From Planctomycetaceae bacterium (lineage in GTDB: Bacteria; Planctomycetota; Planctomycetia; Planctomycetales; Planctomycetaceae), in NCBI GenBank assembly GCA_029259845.1, contig JAJDEI010000100.1:1-64000 (forward strand): a DNA stretch of 64,000 nucleotides, given 5' to 3'. The notes beneath the pieces were generated by a model. It was given only the letters and a program-made list of their open reading frames with translations. It was not told where the DNA came from and made no database searches. This document shows, piece after piece, positions 55,508 to 63,778 of this stretch; the first letter of the stretch is position 1; every line of letters starts with the position of its first letter. A program made the position numbers and the translations under genes.

Positions 55508-56254
55508 TCAAACGGATGCGGGGCTGACGTTTTGCTGGACGGCCTCGGTAATTGCTTTCAGGGCGTTGGCGGCTGCTTCGTACTGCCGCATCCCGTCGAT
55601 CATGCGGACCATTTCCAAAACCGGGCTGACGTTGGATCCCTCTCGGGTTCCCTGCACGACGAACGCCTCGCTGTCGACGGGCAGGACGTCATCGGGAGCC
55701 TGAAACAGGCTGATTCCCGCCGCCTGGAGAAGCTGCGGGTCTTCGAAACTGACGATCTTCAACTCTCCCAACTCCTGCGTTCCTTCGACGAGCTTCCCGT
55801 CCTTGGTGATTCTCAACCGTTCCAGAGACGTCTCGTCGGGGAGTTTGATCGGTCCGCTGCTTCCGCTGACCGCTAACCCGTCAGCCGTCACCAACTGCCC
55901 CTCGGAATCAAGCGTGAACGCCCCGTTGCGGGTATAGAGCGGCCCGCTGGGACCTTCCACGACGAAGAATCCGTCCCCCTGGATCGCGAAGTCGAGAGAC
56001 CGCCCCGTCTGGATGAAGGGGCCGGGGGTGAAGTCGACGATGTCGCCTGCCGACGAGGTGCCGAGCGTGGAGAGCGGCGGCTCCGCTTCCGGATCAGCCG
56101 CGTCACCGAGCAGTTTTGATTCAAACGTGCCGTCGACCGGCACACGCCGCCGGTATCCGGGGTGCTGGGCATGGGCGAGGTTGTTCGCAATGACATCGTG
56201 CCGCTGGGCGGCCGTGTCCATCGCACTCGCTGCACTATAAAGTCCCGTGAGCAT
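55508..56254 (-). CDS. flgF: Flagellar proximal rod protein FlgF-like
   Basis: The 248-residue flagellar hook-basal-body rod protein starts MLTGLYSAASAMDTAAQRHDVIANNLAHAQHPGYRR, contains DFAIQGDGFFVVEGPSGPLYTRNGAFTLDSEGQLVTADG and ends VSPVLEMVRMIDGMRQYEAAANALKAITEAVQQN. Its place before flgG and its more divergent termini favour FlgF over a second FlgG. AGGGAAG precedes the ATG at 56254; the frame reaching 56524 only translates an R1 repeat. It is the first gene of the minus-strand flagellar operon. Confidence 0.85.
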   Translation of the reverse strand: MLTGLYSAASAMDTAAQRHDVIANNLAHAQHPGYRRRVPVDGTFESKLLGDAADPEAEPPLSTLGTSSAGDIVDFTPGPFIQTGRSLDFAIQGDGFFVVEGPSGPLYTRNGAFTLDSEGQLVTADGLAVSGSSGPIKLPDETSLERLRITKDGKLVEGTQELGELKIVSFEDPQLLQAAGISLFQAPDDVLPVDSEAFVVQGTREGSNVSPVLEMVRMIDGMRQYEAAANALKAITEAVQQNVSPASV

Positions 56255-56938
56255 TGTCTTCCCTGACGGTGCTGTCTTCTCTCGCGTTATTTCACTGTCT
56301 TCGCTCGCGTTATTTCCTCTCGCGCCGATTCCTGCGTCCGGAGTGAACTTGCGTCGCAGCCGGCTGCCCCGCCGGCTGTTGCCGCGTCGGCTGCTGTCCC
56401 ACAGTGCGACCGGTCCGGCAGAAATCCGCCCACCCGGCTTTGAAGGCGTCCACCCAGGACCGTTCAAAGATTGAAGCTGGGCAACCTCGTCACCCGAAGC
56501 GTCAGCGAGGGACGAATCGCTCACTCACGTTCGCTTCCTCGCTGTCGCTTCGGGTTACCATTGAGCTTGTCCCGGCCGGTCTTCTCCAAAGTGAAACCTT
56601 GAATGGCCCTGGGCGTCCACCCCGTCAGCGCTGCAGGAGGAACTGCACAAACGAGGAGAAGTGGGTGTTATGCGCAAATGTCAAACTGTCCCAATGCTGT
56701 CGGAGATACTGGTTCCATCGGTTATTCACCGTGGGCGAGGCGAGCCTCAGCGGCGGCCATCCCCAGTTTCCGAGGCGGATTATCCCGAAATACCGTCAAA
56801 AGTTACCTAACCCTCAAGGTCAGCCATCGGGGAGTCCGAAGAGATGAATACACGGAATCCCGCAAGGGTGCTGATGCGCCCTCCGTGCCGTGGTAAGCGG
56901 CTCCCCCCCCAACCTCTGACCCCGACAACTGACGACTC
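56255..56938. other. Divergent flagellar promoter region with R1 repeat and possible HTH remnant
   Basis: The 684-bp spacer separates the flgF and fliL operons. It contains R1 copy 6 (56457-56609). At about 56775-56830 a plus-strand frame reads GGLSRNTVKSYLTL, resembling the recognition helix of a LuxR-type HTH but with no intact domain around it. No sigma-28 or sigma-54 consensus was found by eye. Confidence 0.45.
56457..56609 (+). repeat. R1 repeat, copy 6
   Basis: The 153-bp copy begins GGACCGTTCAAAG and ends CCTTGAATGGCCC. It sits between the divergent flagellar operons and may separate or carry their promoters. Confidence 0.85.
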
Positions 56939-57457
56939 ATGGCTGAGGAAGAACAAGCGACAACAGAAGAGGAAGCCGCAGCGAGCAAAGGGCCCGGTTT
57001 GATTGTTTGGGCCGTGCTGGGTGTGGTCGCGGCCGGTGGCGGCTTCGCCGTCCCCTTTTTCCTGCCAACGGAAGACAGCGCCGCAACGGCTGACGAAGCG
57101 GCTGAACGGCCCGGTCTCCATGCCCGGATCCCGGATGAGGTCGGCTTCGTCCCATTTCCCGATAAGACCGTGAACCTCAACGACGGCCGCATGAACCGAT
57201 ACCTCCACGTGAGTTTCAGCTTGCAGGTCGAAAAGAGCGACGAAGCGGACGTGACCGAACTGGTCGAGAAGAATCAGGCGATCCTGTCCAACTGGCTGGT
57301 CAGCCATCTGTCGGACAAAAGCATGGATGACATCCGCGGTGCGGCGGGCCAAAACCGGATGCGACGCGAAATTCAGGACCAGTTCAACACCGTCCTGTTC
57401 CCGGACGGTTACGACCGGATCTACGACGTGCTGTTTGAGGATTTCAACGTTCAATGA
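56939..57457 (+). CDS. fliL: Flagellar basal-body-associated protein FliL
   Basis: The 172-residue single-pass membrane protein has an acidic cytoplasmic tail (MAEEEQATTEEEAAASK), one helix at about residues 21-43 (LIVWAVLGVVAAGGGFAVPFFL), and a periplasmic FliL domain containing MNRYLHVSFSLQVEKSDEADVTELVEKNQAILSNWLVSHLSDKSMDDIRGAAGQNRMRREIQDQFN. FliL associates with the stator and basal body. Its stop overlaps the fliM start as ATGA (57454-57457), showing translational coupling. It is the first gene of the plus-strand arm. Confidence 0.9.
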   Translation: MAEEEQATTEEEAAASKGPGLIVWAVLGVVAAGGGFAVPFFLPTEDSAATADEAAERPGLHARIPDEVGFVPFPDKTVNLNDGRMNRYLHVSFSLQVEKSDEADVTELVEKNQAILSNWLVSHLSDKSMDDIRGAAGQNRMRREIQDQFNTVLFPDGYDRIYDVLFEDFNVQ

Positions 57458-58446
57458 CCAGTTCGGTCGCCACTCTCGAAGTTCATGACTTCCGCCAGCC
57501 ACGGCAGTTGATGCCCTCCTCGTGGCGGGCGTTGCAGCGATGGTACGCCGAAGGGTGCGAACTCGTCGCCGAACGCTGGAAAAACCTTGGATTGGATGTC
57601 ACGTTGAGCCACCACCACACGCGTGTCCTCTCCCTGCGGAGTGCGCTGGAGACCATTCCCGAACCGGGATGGGGTGCGCAAGGCACCTTGGGAGCTACCT
57701 CGATTGACACGCTCCTGGCGTGCCAGCCGCGGCTGTTGCGTGCTTTGGCGAGCGGATTGTTGGGAGACACGCCGGACGAGACCGACGACGTGCAGTTCCT
57801 GACCGCCGTCGAAGAATCGATGGCCGAGCTGTTGTTCTCTGAGTTCCTGGGAGCAGTCGGCGATGCGTGGCCCGGAGCAGAGCCGCTCAACTGCCGATTC
57901 CGGGACCGGGTCATCCAGCCGCAGCGGACTCGCATGTATCCGCCGCGCACCACGCTCGTGGTGACGACTCTGTGCATTCACGCCGCGCCCGACGAGTCCG
58001 GCGAGGAGGCCAGCAAGACCGGGAGCGAAGACCAGGGGACCGAACAGTCCCCGAAAAAAGCCGAATTCCCGAGTTCGGCCATGGGTGAAATCAGATGGAT
58101 CATGCCACAGGTCGAGATTGAGGATCTCCTGGAGATCGAGTGCGCGAACCCGGAGCCGGTGCGGACAACGCCGAACCCGGCCATTCCGCAAATCATGCGG
58201 GAGGTCCCGGTCTGCGTCACCGTTGAGCTGGGACGAACCCGGCTGTCGATGTCTGAACTGACCTCCCTGCGAACAGGCGATGTGGTCATTCTCGAACAAT
58301 CGGTCAACCATCCGCTGAACGCTCGTGTGGGGAACGCCTTCAAGTTCAGCGGCCGGCCGGGGCGGGTCGGAATTCACCGCTGCCTCGAAATCCAGAAACT
58401 CCTGGAGGACACGCCCGACGCGCTGCCCGCTTCGCCGCAACAATGA
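57454..58446 (+). CDS. fliM: Flagellar motor switch protein FliM, lacking the CheY-binding N terminus
   Basis: The 330-residue protein is placed and built like FliM. The middle domain runs from MPSSWRALQRWYAEGCELVAERWKNLGLDVTLS to IRWIMPQVEIEDLLE, and a C-terminal SpoA domain follows (REVPVCVTVELGRTRLSMSELTSLRTGDVVILEQSVNHPLNARVGNAFKFSGRPGRVG). The usual opening LSQ-EIDALL, which binds CheY-P in other bacteria, is missing, and the protein starts directly at the core. A surface segment of about 60 residues (APDESGEEASKTGSEDQGTEQSPKK) is acidic and low-complexity. It is coupled to fliL and followed 6 bp later by fliN. Confidence 0.85.
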   Translation: MTSSVATLEVHDFRQPRQLMPSSWRALQRWYAEGCELVAERWKNLGLDVTLSHHHTRVLSLRSALETIPEPGWGAQGTLGATSIDTLLACQPRLLRALASGLLGDTPDETDDVQFLTAVEESMAELLFSEFLGAVGDAWPGAEPLNCRFRDRVIQPQRTRMYPPRTTLVVTTLCIHAAPDESGEEASKTGSEDQGTEQSPKKAEFPSSAMGEIRWIMPQVEIEDLLEIECANPEPVRTTPNPAIPQIMREVPVCVTVELGRTRLSMSELTSLRTGDVVILEQSVNHPLNARVGNAFKFSGRPGRVGIHRCLEIQKLLEDTPDALPASPQQ

Positions 58447-58452
58447 TCAACG

Positions 58453-58932
58453 ATGCCTGACACTTCTCCCACCACCGCTGACGAACCGACGATCGATCCG
58501 GCCGACTCGACAGAGCCGACCGAGACGACCGATCCGCCCGTCGCCGACAGTCCTCGGCAAGACGAAGCGGCCGATCAGTCGGTCGGTGAACCGGTCGGTG
58601 TGCATCCGGCGCAGTTTTCAGAAATGACGACATCGGCCCCCAGTGACGCGGAACTGCCGCTCGCCCGCTTTCTGGACGTGACGCTCAGTGCGACCGTCGA
58701 GCTGGGGAGCGCCATGATTCCGATCGGAGAGGTGCTCAAATTGGGAGAAGGGGCCGTCCTGGAACTCGACCGCGAGGTGACCGAGCCGGTCGACATTATG
58801 GTGCAAGGCGTTCGCCTGGCGCGCGGCGAGGTCGTCATCGTCGACAACAACTATGCCGTGCGGATTACGGAAGTGGAGTCGGGCGGAATGGGCCATGTGA
58901 ACCCGTCCGGTGCAGGCCCTTCCCACAATTGA
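58453..58932 (+). CDS. fliN: Flagellar motor switch protein FliN
   Basis: The 159-residue protein has an acidic, Pro/Thr-rich extension (about residues 1-60) and a canonical SpoA domain: LARFLDVTLSATVELGSAMIPIGEVLKLGEGAVLELDREVTEPVDIMVQGVRLARGEVVIVDNNYAVRITEV. FliN forms the bottom of the C ring and binds the export ATPase complex. It begins 6 bp after fliM, in the standard order fliM-fliN. Confidence 0.93.
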   Translation: MPDTSPTTADEPTIDPADSTEPTETTDPPVADSPRQDEAADQSVGEPVGVHPAQFSEMTTSAPSDAELPLARFLDVTLSATVELGSAMIPIGEVLKLGEGAVLELDREVTEPVDIMVQGVRLARGEVVIVDNNYAVRITEVESGGMGHVNPSGAGPSHN

Positions 58933-58961
58933 TGTGCGTACCCGGACAATCGAGGCCCCAC

Positions 58962-60062
58962 ATGTCGAGCCGTTCGACACAACTAACCGTCGCGTCGCCG
59001 CAGCCGGGATGCTGCGTGGCGTCTGAACGCGCGCAGCGTCATCGGATGTCTCTTGCGACGCGGGTGTTGCCTCTCCTGGTGTGCTGCTTGGCGATTGCGC
59101 CTCTCGATGTGAACGCGGCTGCGCCGTTCAGGCCGTTTGATGCGGAGACGTCTGTTATGGACGAGGTGGCCTCCGACAAAGGGTCCCCGTGGCTGACACC
59201 GGAGCGGGCGTTTCGCAGCACGGATCAAAAACCGGCCATCGTACAGTCATCCTTTCCGCTCCTGAGCATTCCTGCCGCCCGGCAGACGCAAGCTCCGGTC
59301 CCCGCATCGGACGCAGGCGCCAAAGATCTAAGCATTACGGGTCACAACGTCACGGAACGCGGTGCCGTGGATCACAGTCTCGCGAAGCCAAACGTCCCGA
59401 AGCACGGTGTTGCGACACCAATTGTCACAAAACAAGGTAGCTCGAATCCAATTGCCTCGGAACCAACTGTCACGGAACAAGGCATCCCGGCACACAGCGA
59501 GCCGGCGTCCAAGGCCCCGTCCAATGAGGCGGGCGTTGCCGAGAAGGTCGCGAACATTGAATCCCCGATCGCGGAGGAGGATGCCGCCCTGTCCCTTGAG
59601 CAAGCGGGCGCGCAGAGCGACGCCGACGGCGCTGGCCCGGTACGCCCCTTCGCCGGACTGGAAAAGCTGGGGGAGTCCCCACCGCTGGCGATCGAAAATC
59701 TCCCCCGATTGATGTTCATGACAGTGCTCGTGCTGGGCACATGCCTGGGAACGCTGTTGTTGGGCCGCCGGTGGTTGACGCGATCCGGACTGGCCGGAAA
59801 GCCGAAACGTCATGCGCGCCTGCAAATTGTCGCGTCGCTATCCGTCGCCCCTCGCAGCTACTTGCACGTTGTGCGGCTCGACGACCGGGAAGTCCTTGTC
59901 GGTGTCGACTCCCGCGGACTTCAACAGATGCAGCTTGTGCCCACGTCCTTCGACGCCGTGCTGCAATCGTCTGCAAGCCAGGAAACAAAGGCCACCAAAC
60001 GCGATGACGCGACCGACGCCACTGTGTCCCAGGCGGCGCGCCGGCTGTTCACCGCAGCTTGA
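58962..60062 (+). CDS. fliO: Flagellar biosynthesis protein FliO with long repeat-bearing N terminus
   Basis: The protein of about 366 residues has an ordinary FliO C-terminal part: membrane helix LMFMTVLVLGTCLGTLLLG (near 248-266) and the domain HARLQIVASLSVAPRSYLHVVRLDDREVLVGVDSRGLQQMQLV. The N-terminal 240 residues are unusual. A signal peptide (MSLATRVLPLLVCCLAIAPLDVNA) is followed by a low-complexity periplasmic region with degenerate repeats such as NVTERGAV, NVPKHGVA, IVTKQGSS and TVTEQGIP. The ATG at 58962 has GAGG six bases upstream and is used; 59046 would place the signal peptide at the N terminus. It assists FliP in export-gate assembly. Confidence 0.75.
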   Translation: MSSRSTQLTVASPQPGCCVASERAQRHRMSLATRVLPLLVCCLAIAPLDVNAAAPFRPFDAETSVMDEVASDKGSPWLTPERAFRSTDQKPAIVQSSFPLLSIPAARQTQAPVPASDAGAKDLSITGHNVTERGAVDHSLAKPNVPKHGVATPIVTKQGSSNPIASEPTVTEQGIPAHSEPASKAPSNEAGVAEKVANIESPIAEEDAALSLEQAGAQSDADGAGPVRPFAGLEKLGESPPLAIENLPRLMFMTVLVLGTCLGTLLLGRRWLTRSGLAGKPKRHARLQIVASLSVAPRSYLHVVRLDDREVLVGVDSRGLQQMQLVPTSFDAVLQSSASQETKATKRDDATDATVSQAARRLFTAA

Positions 60063-60090
60063 CGGCCCCGCGTGACGGAAATGGAAACGA

Positions 60091-60771
60091 ATGACAGAAT
60101 CGGCCGACCTACTATCCCGGATCGCAGAATCGGGGGCGACCGAGTCGCTCGCGCCGCATCTGCAGGTCGCCCTGTTCATGGGCGCGCTGGCGTTGCTTTC
60201 GACGGCGCTGGTCACGCTCACGGCTTTTACGCGAATCGTGATCGTGCTGTCGTTCGTCCGACGGGCCCTGTCGACGCAGGAGATCCCGCCGACACCGGTG
60301 ATCCTCGGACTCGCCCTGTTCCTGACATTTTTCGTGATGGGGCCGACGCTGGACACCATCGAACAACAGGCCGTGCGGCCTTATCTCGACGAGGAAATCA
60401 CCGGTGCCGAGGCGCTCACACAAGGCAGCCTGGCGATCAAAGCCTTCATGCTGAACAACACCCGCAAGCAGGACTTGGGGGTTTTCGTCGATCTGGCGGG
60501 GATCGAGGCGATTCAGACGCCGGCGGATACGCCGATGCGGATTCTGATTCCGGCCTTCGTGACAAGCGAACTGAAGACGGCCTTCATCATGGGATTTTGC
60601 ATCTATGTGCCCTTTTTACTGATCGATCTGGTGGTCTCCATCGTGCTCATGTCGCTCGGCATGATGATGATGCCGCCGGTTGTGGTGTCCACTCCGTTCA
60701 AGCTGTTGTTGTTCGTCCTCGTCGACGGTTGGCAACTGGTCGTCCAAGGGCTGAGTCTCAGTTTTTCCTGA
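60091..60771 (+). CDS. fliP: Flagellar export gate protein FliP
   Basis: The 226-residue membrane protein is a canonical FliP. Motifs include TLTAFTRIVIVLSFVRRALSTQEIPPTPVILGLALFLTFFVMGP, DLGVFVDLAGI, RILIPAFVTSELKTAFIMGFCIYVPFLLIDLVVSIVLMSLGMMMMPPVVVSTPFKLLLFVLVDGW. Four hydrophobic segments are evident. GGAAATGGAA lies upstream. FliP with FliQ and FliR forms the export channel; FliQ and FliR do not follow here. Confidence 0.95.
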   Translation: MTESADLLSRIAESGATESLAPHLQVALFMGALALLSTALVTLTAFTRIVIVLSFVRRALSTQEIPPTPVILGLALFLTFFVMGPTLDTIEQQAVRPYLDEEITGAEALTQGSLAIKAFMLNNTRKQDLGVFVDLAGIEAIQTPADTPMRILIPAFVTSELKTAFIMGFCIYVPFLLIDLVVSIVLMSLGMMMMPPVVVSTPFKLLLFVLVDGWQLVVQGLSLSFS

Positions 60772-61048
60772 CTGGTTTGAAGGGAGGGCAAGGGTTCAAT
60801 GCCGAAGCGTGACGGCTCCACGTTGATGGCCGATCAGTTTTTGGCGGAGCCTGATCCACCCTCCTGTCTGAGCGCTGTCTCCCCGACCTGAGGGCACGCT
60901 GTCAACTCTTAACTCTTCACTCTCAACTCTTCACTCTCAACCCGATCTCTCCGTCGCCCGGCCTCACGGGGCGCAACCCGTGAGCTTGGGACCATCAACC
61001 TTCGACCTCCCACGTTCAACCCTCACCAGTTGACCCTCATCCCACCGT
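60772..61048. other. Spacer between fliP and flhA, simple repeats, no fliQ/fliR/flhB
   Basis: The 277-bp spacer holds a 14-bp tandem repeat (AACTCTTCACTCTC, about 60911-60942), an 8-bp-stem hairpin CTCACGGGGCGCAACCCGTGAG (60963-60984) and a CAACC-rich stretch. No frame encodes FliQ, FliR or FlhB, which usually stand here. Confidence 0.6.
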
Positions 61049-63229
61049 ATGGCCGTCACTCCCGACAACTTGTTGAAGTCCGGCCAACCGTGGTATCGGC
61101 AGGGGGAGCTGCTGCTTTCGGCGGGGCTGCTGGCGTCTCTGGGCGTGATGCTGGTCCCGCTGCCGACCGTGTTGCTGGACATGCTGCTCGCGCTCAACCT
61201 GGCGCAGGCGACGCTGTTGCTGCTGATCACACTCAACGCGCGGCATCCGCTTGAACTATCCGTCTTCCCGTCGCTGCTGCTGTTGCTCACGCTGTTTCGG
61301 CTCACGCTAAACGTGGCGACGACGCGTTTGATTCTGTTGGAAGCGGACGCGGGACGGATCGTCTCCACGTTTGGCAGTCTGGTCGTCGGCGGCAATCTGG
61401 TCGTGGGACTGGTGATCTTCCTGATTCTCGTGGTGATTCAATTCGTGGTGATCACCAAGGGTTCCGGACGAATCTCGGAAGTCGCTGCGCGGTTCACCCT
61501 CGATGCCCTGCCCGGCAAGCAGATGGCGATTGACGGGGAAATGAATGCGGGCGTCATCACGCCGGAGGTCGCCCGGGAGCGGCGGGAGAGCCTGTCCCGT
61601 GAGACGGAGTTCTATGGAGCGATGGACGGTGCCGGCAAGTTCGTCCGTGGCGACGCCATCGCCGGGCTGATGATCACCGGCGTGAACCTGGTCGGCGGCG
61701 TCGTGATCGGCCTCATGGACGGTCTCGGGTTTATGCAGTCGCTGAAGACCTACTCGATCCTCACCGTTGGCGACGGACTGGTCTCGCAGATCCCGGCTCT
61801 GATCATCGCCACAACCGCCGGTATTCTGGTGACGAAAACGTCCTCGGACCAGGATCTCGGTGGCGAAATCAGTGACCAGATTCTCAGCAACGAGCGGCCG
61901 CTTTGGGCGGGTGCTGCCATATTAGGACTGCTGGCATTGGTTCCGGGACTTCCCAAGATTCCGTTTCTCGCGCTGTCGGCGGGGCTGTTTCTGTTCCTGA
62001 ACCGACGACGCAGCGAACCGACAGCCGAGGAGACACCCGAAGCGACTCCGCCGCCGGAGGATGGCGATGGGGATAAGCAGCAGTTGGAAGAGTTCCTCGT
62101 CCGCGAGCGCGCGTCAGTGGAGGTTGGTTCGCGGCTGATCCCGTTTGTGAAATCATCCAAGACGAAGGGCATCGCCGAACGGATCACGGTGCTCCGTCGC
62201 GACTTCGCACGGACCAACGGCTTATGGATTCCGCCCATCCGGGTCGTCAGCAATCTCGAACTCGCACCGGAGGCGTATCGTCTGCTGGTCGCCGGACGCG
62301 AAGTGGCGTCGGGCGAGATCCGGGCGGATCGCATGTTGGCCATCGCTCCCGAGGGGCGGCCGATGGACATCCCCGGCGAGCCAACGACCGAGCCGGCTTT
62401 CGGGCTGCCGGCCCGTTGGATTCACAACAATCATCAACGGCAGGCGGAGATGGCCGGCTGCACGGTCGTCGATCCCGTGAGCGTGCTGATCACCCATCTC
62501 GGCGAGCTGCTCAAACGGCATGGCCACGAACTGATTACCCGCGAAGACCTGCACGCGATGCTGGACCAAGTGAAGGAATTCGCCCCGACCATCGTCGAGG
62601 AACTGAAACCAGACGTCGTCAAAATGGGCACGTTGCATCAGGTCGTCACGCGGCTCGCCGCCGAACGCGTTCCGTTGGCCGATCTCGCACTGGTGTTGGA
62701 ATCGGTCGGCAATCATGGCCCGACGATCAAGGACCCGGAAGACCTCGTCGAGCGGGTGCGGGCGGACCTCGGGCCGATTATCTGCGAGCGTTTCCGTGAC
62801 GAAAGCGGCGGCGTGCGGGTGCTGTCGTTGCACCCGCAGTTGGAGACTTTGTTTCGTGAGCGGCTGCGAGAGGGACAGCTTCTGCTGGGGGCCGAGGTCC
62901 TGGAGAAGTTGCTGGAACAGATCGGCAAGTTCGCCGCCGATTCCGGCCGACGACAGCTGTCTTTGGCTCTCCTCGTGGACCCTTCGCTGCGACGGGCCCT
63001 GTCGAAAATTCTCAGCCGCGCCGTCCCCGAACTGGGCGTGATCAGTTATGCCGAAATCCCCAGCAACCTGCTGCTCGCCCCCGTTGCCATGATCCGCGTG
63101 GAAGACGTCCTCGACAGTCCGGCCGACATGACAACCAATGCGTCCAACAGTGCACCGACCAACGCGCCTCCCAACACGGGCATTCCGGGATCCCCGTCGA
63201 ATCTGCTGGCTCCGGGAGCGGCGGCGTAA
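61049..63229 (+). CDS. flhA: Flagellar export gate protein FlhA
   Basis: The 726-residue protein is FlhA, the large ring-forming component of the export gate. The membrane half shows LSVFPSLLLLLTLFRLTLNVATTRLIL, VGGNLVVGLVIFLILVVIQFVVITKGSGRISEVAARFTLDALPGKQMAIDGEMNAGVI and TVGDGLVSQIPALIIATTAGILVTKTSS. The cytoplasmic half has TEPAFGLPARWI, VSVLITHLGELLKRHGHELITREDL and EIPSNLLLAPVAMI. No Shine-Dalgarno sequence precedes the ATG, and the gene is separated from fliP by a repeat-bearing spacer, so it may have its own promoter. Confidence 0.96.
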   Translation: MAVTPDNLLKSGQPWYRQGELLLSAGLLASLGVMLVPLPTVLLDMLLALNLAQATLLLLITLNARHPLELSVFPSLLLLLTLFRLTLNVATTRLILLEADAGRIVSTFGSLVVGGNLVVGLVIFLILVVIQFVVITKGSGRISEVAARFTLDALPGKQMAIDGEMNAGVITPEVARERRESLSRETEFYGAMDGAGKFVRGDAIAGLMITGVNLVGGVVIGLMDGLGFMQSLKTYSILTVGDGLVSQIPALIIATTAGILVTKTSSDQDLGGEISDQILSNERPLWAGAAILGLLALVPGLPKIPFLALSAGLFLFLNRRRSEPTAEETPEATPPPEDGDGDKQQLEEFLVRERASVEVGSRLIPFVKSSKTKGIAERITVLRRDFARTNGLWIPPIRVVSNLELAPEAYRLLVAGREVASGEIRADRMLAIAPEGRPMDIPGEPTTEPAFGLPARWIHNNHQRQAEMAGCTVVDPVSVLITHLGELLKRHGHELITREDLHAMLDQVKEFAPTIVEELKPDVVKMGTLHQVVTRLAAERVPLADLALVLESVGNHGPTIKDPEDLVERVRADLGPIICERFRDESGGVRVLSLHPQLETLFRERLREGQLLLGAEVLEKLLEQIGKFAADSGRRQLSLALLVDPSLRRALSKILSRAVPELGVISYAEIPSNLLLAPVAMIRVEDVLDSPADMTTNASNSAPTNAPPNTGIPGSPSNLLAPGAAA

Positions 63230-63331
63230 CTCGCCCCATGATGTCCATGAATCCCGGAGACAACCGTCAGCACACGGACTCTCGCAATTACCTTGGTTGC
63301 CGATCATGACTTGTCGAAATCCAGCCCTCAC

Positions 63332-63384
63332 GTTGGAGTTCAAGCTTTAGCTTGGTGGCGCAGCCTAAAGGCTGAACCCCAACC
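63332..63384 (+). repeat. R5 double-hairpin repeat, copy 3
   Basis: GTTGGAGTTCAAGCTTTAGC with TTG is followed by CAGCCTAAAGGCTG and AACCCCAACCC. Two perfect small stems (CAAGCT-TT-AGCTTG and CAGCCT-AA-AGGCTG) are enclosed by GTTGG-/CCAAC-type ends. It lies in the 255-bp gap downstream of flhA, which holds no other feature. Confidence 0.7.
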
Positions 63385-63484
63385 CAAGCACAGATGTCGC
63401 AGACCATCAGGACGCAGATTCACACCCGGACACTGATTCACACCCGGACACAAGGTCCCTAGCGGCAGAAACGTTCACCCCACG

Positions 63485-63697
63485 ATGAACCAACCCCCTG
63501 CATCACCGGCATCCGGCCCGTGGCCGATGGCCTTCGGCCTGATGGCCGCGTGCGCGACCACTGTGATTGGCATCATCAACGGTTGCGAACCGGAAACGGT
63601 CCTGTATCGCGGCCTTGTCGCCGGCGGGGTCGTGACCATCGTCGCCACCATCGTGCGAAGCCTTTGGGAACTGGTCGATCCGGGCGGCTCTGCATGA
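63485..63697 (+). CDS. Small membrane protein downstream of flhA
   Basis: The 70-residue protein has two hydrophobic helices, PMAFGLMAACATTVIGIINGC and LVAGGVVTIVATIVRSLW, with a short charged loop (EPETVLYRG) between them. It lies in the flagellar operon between flhA and the probable fliA. I do not recognise a family. Its codon use looks coding, but the ribosome-binding site is weak, so it is a candidate rather than a certain gene. Confidence 0.5.
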   Translation: MNQPPASPASGPWPMAFGLMAACATTVIGIINGCEPETVLYRGLVAGGVVTIVATIVRSLWELVDPGGSA

Positions 63698-63778
63698 CAC
63701 CTCGATGTGATTTCAACTTCAAGGCGAACCGATGGAAATAGGGCAACGACCCTGAGAACTTCTGATTTTTTCGGTGGA

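Noticed and set aside
60963-60984. Intrinsic terminator after fliP
   Set aside because: The 8-bp stem is good but no T-run follows, and it lies about 190 bp after the stop; kept only as a hairpin in the spacer description.
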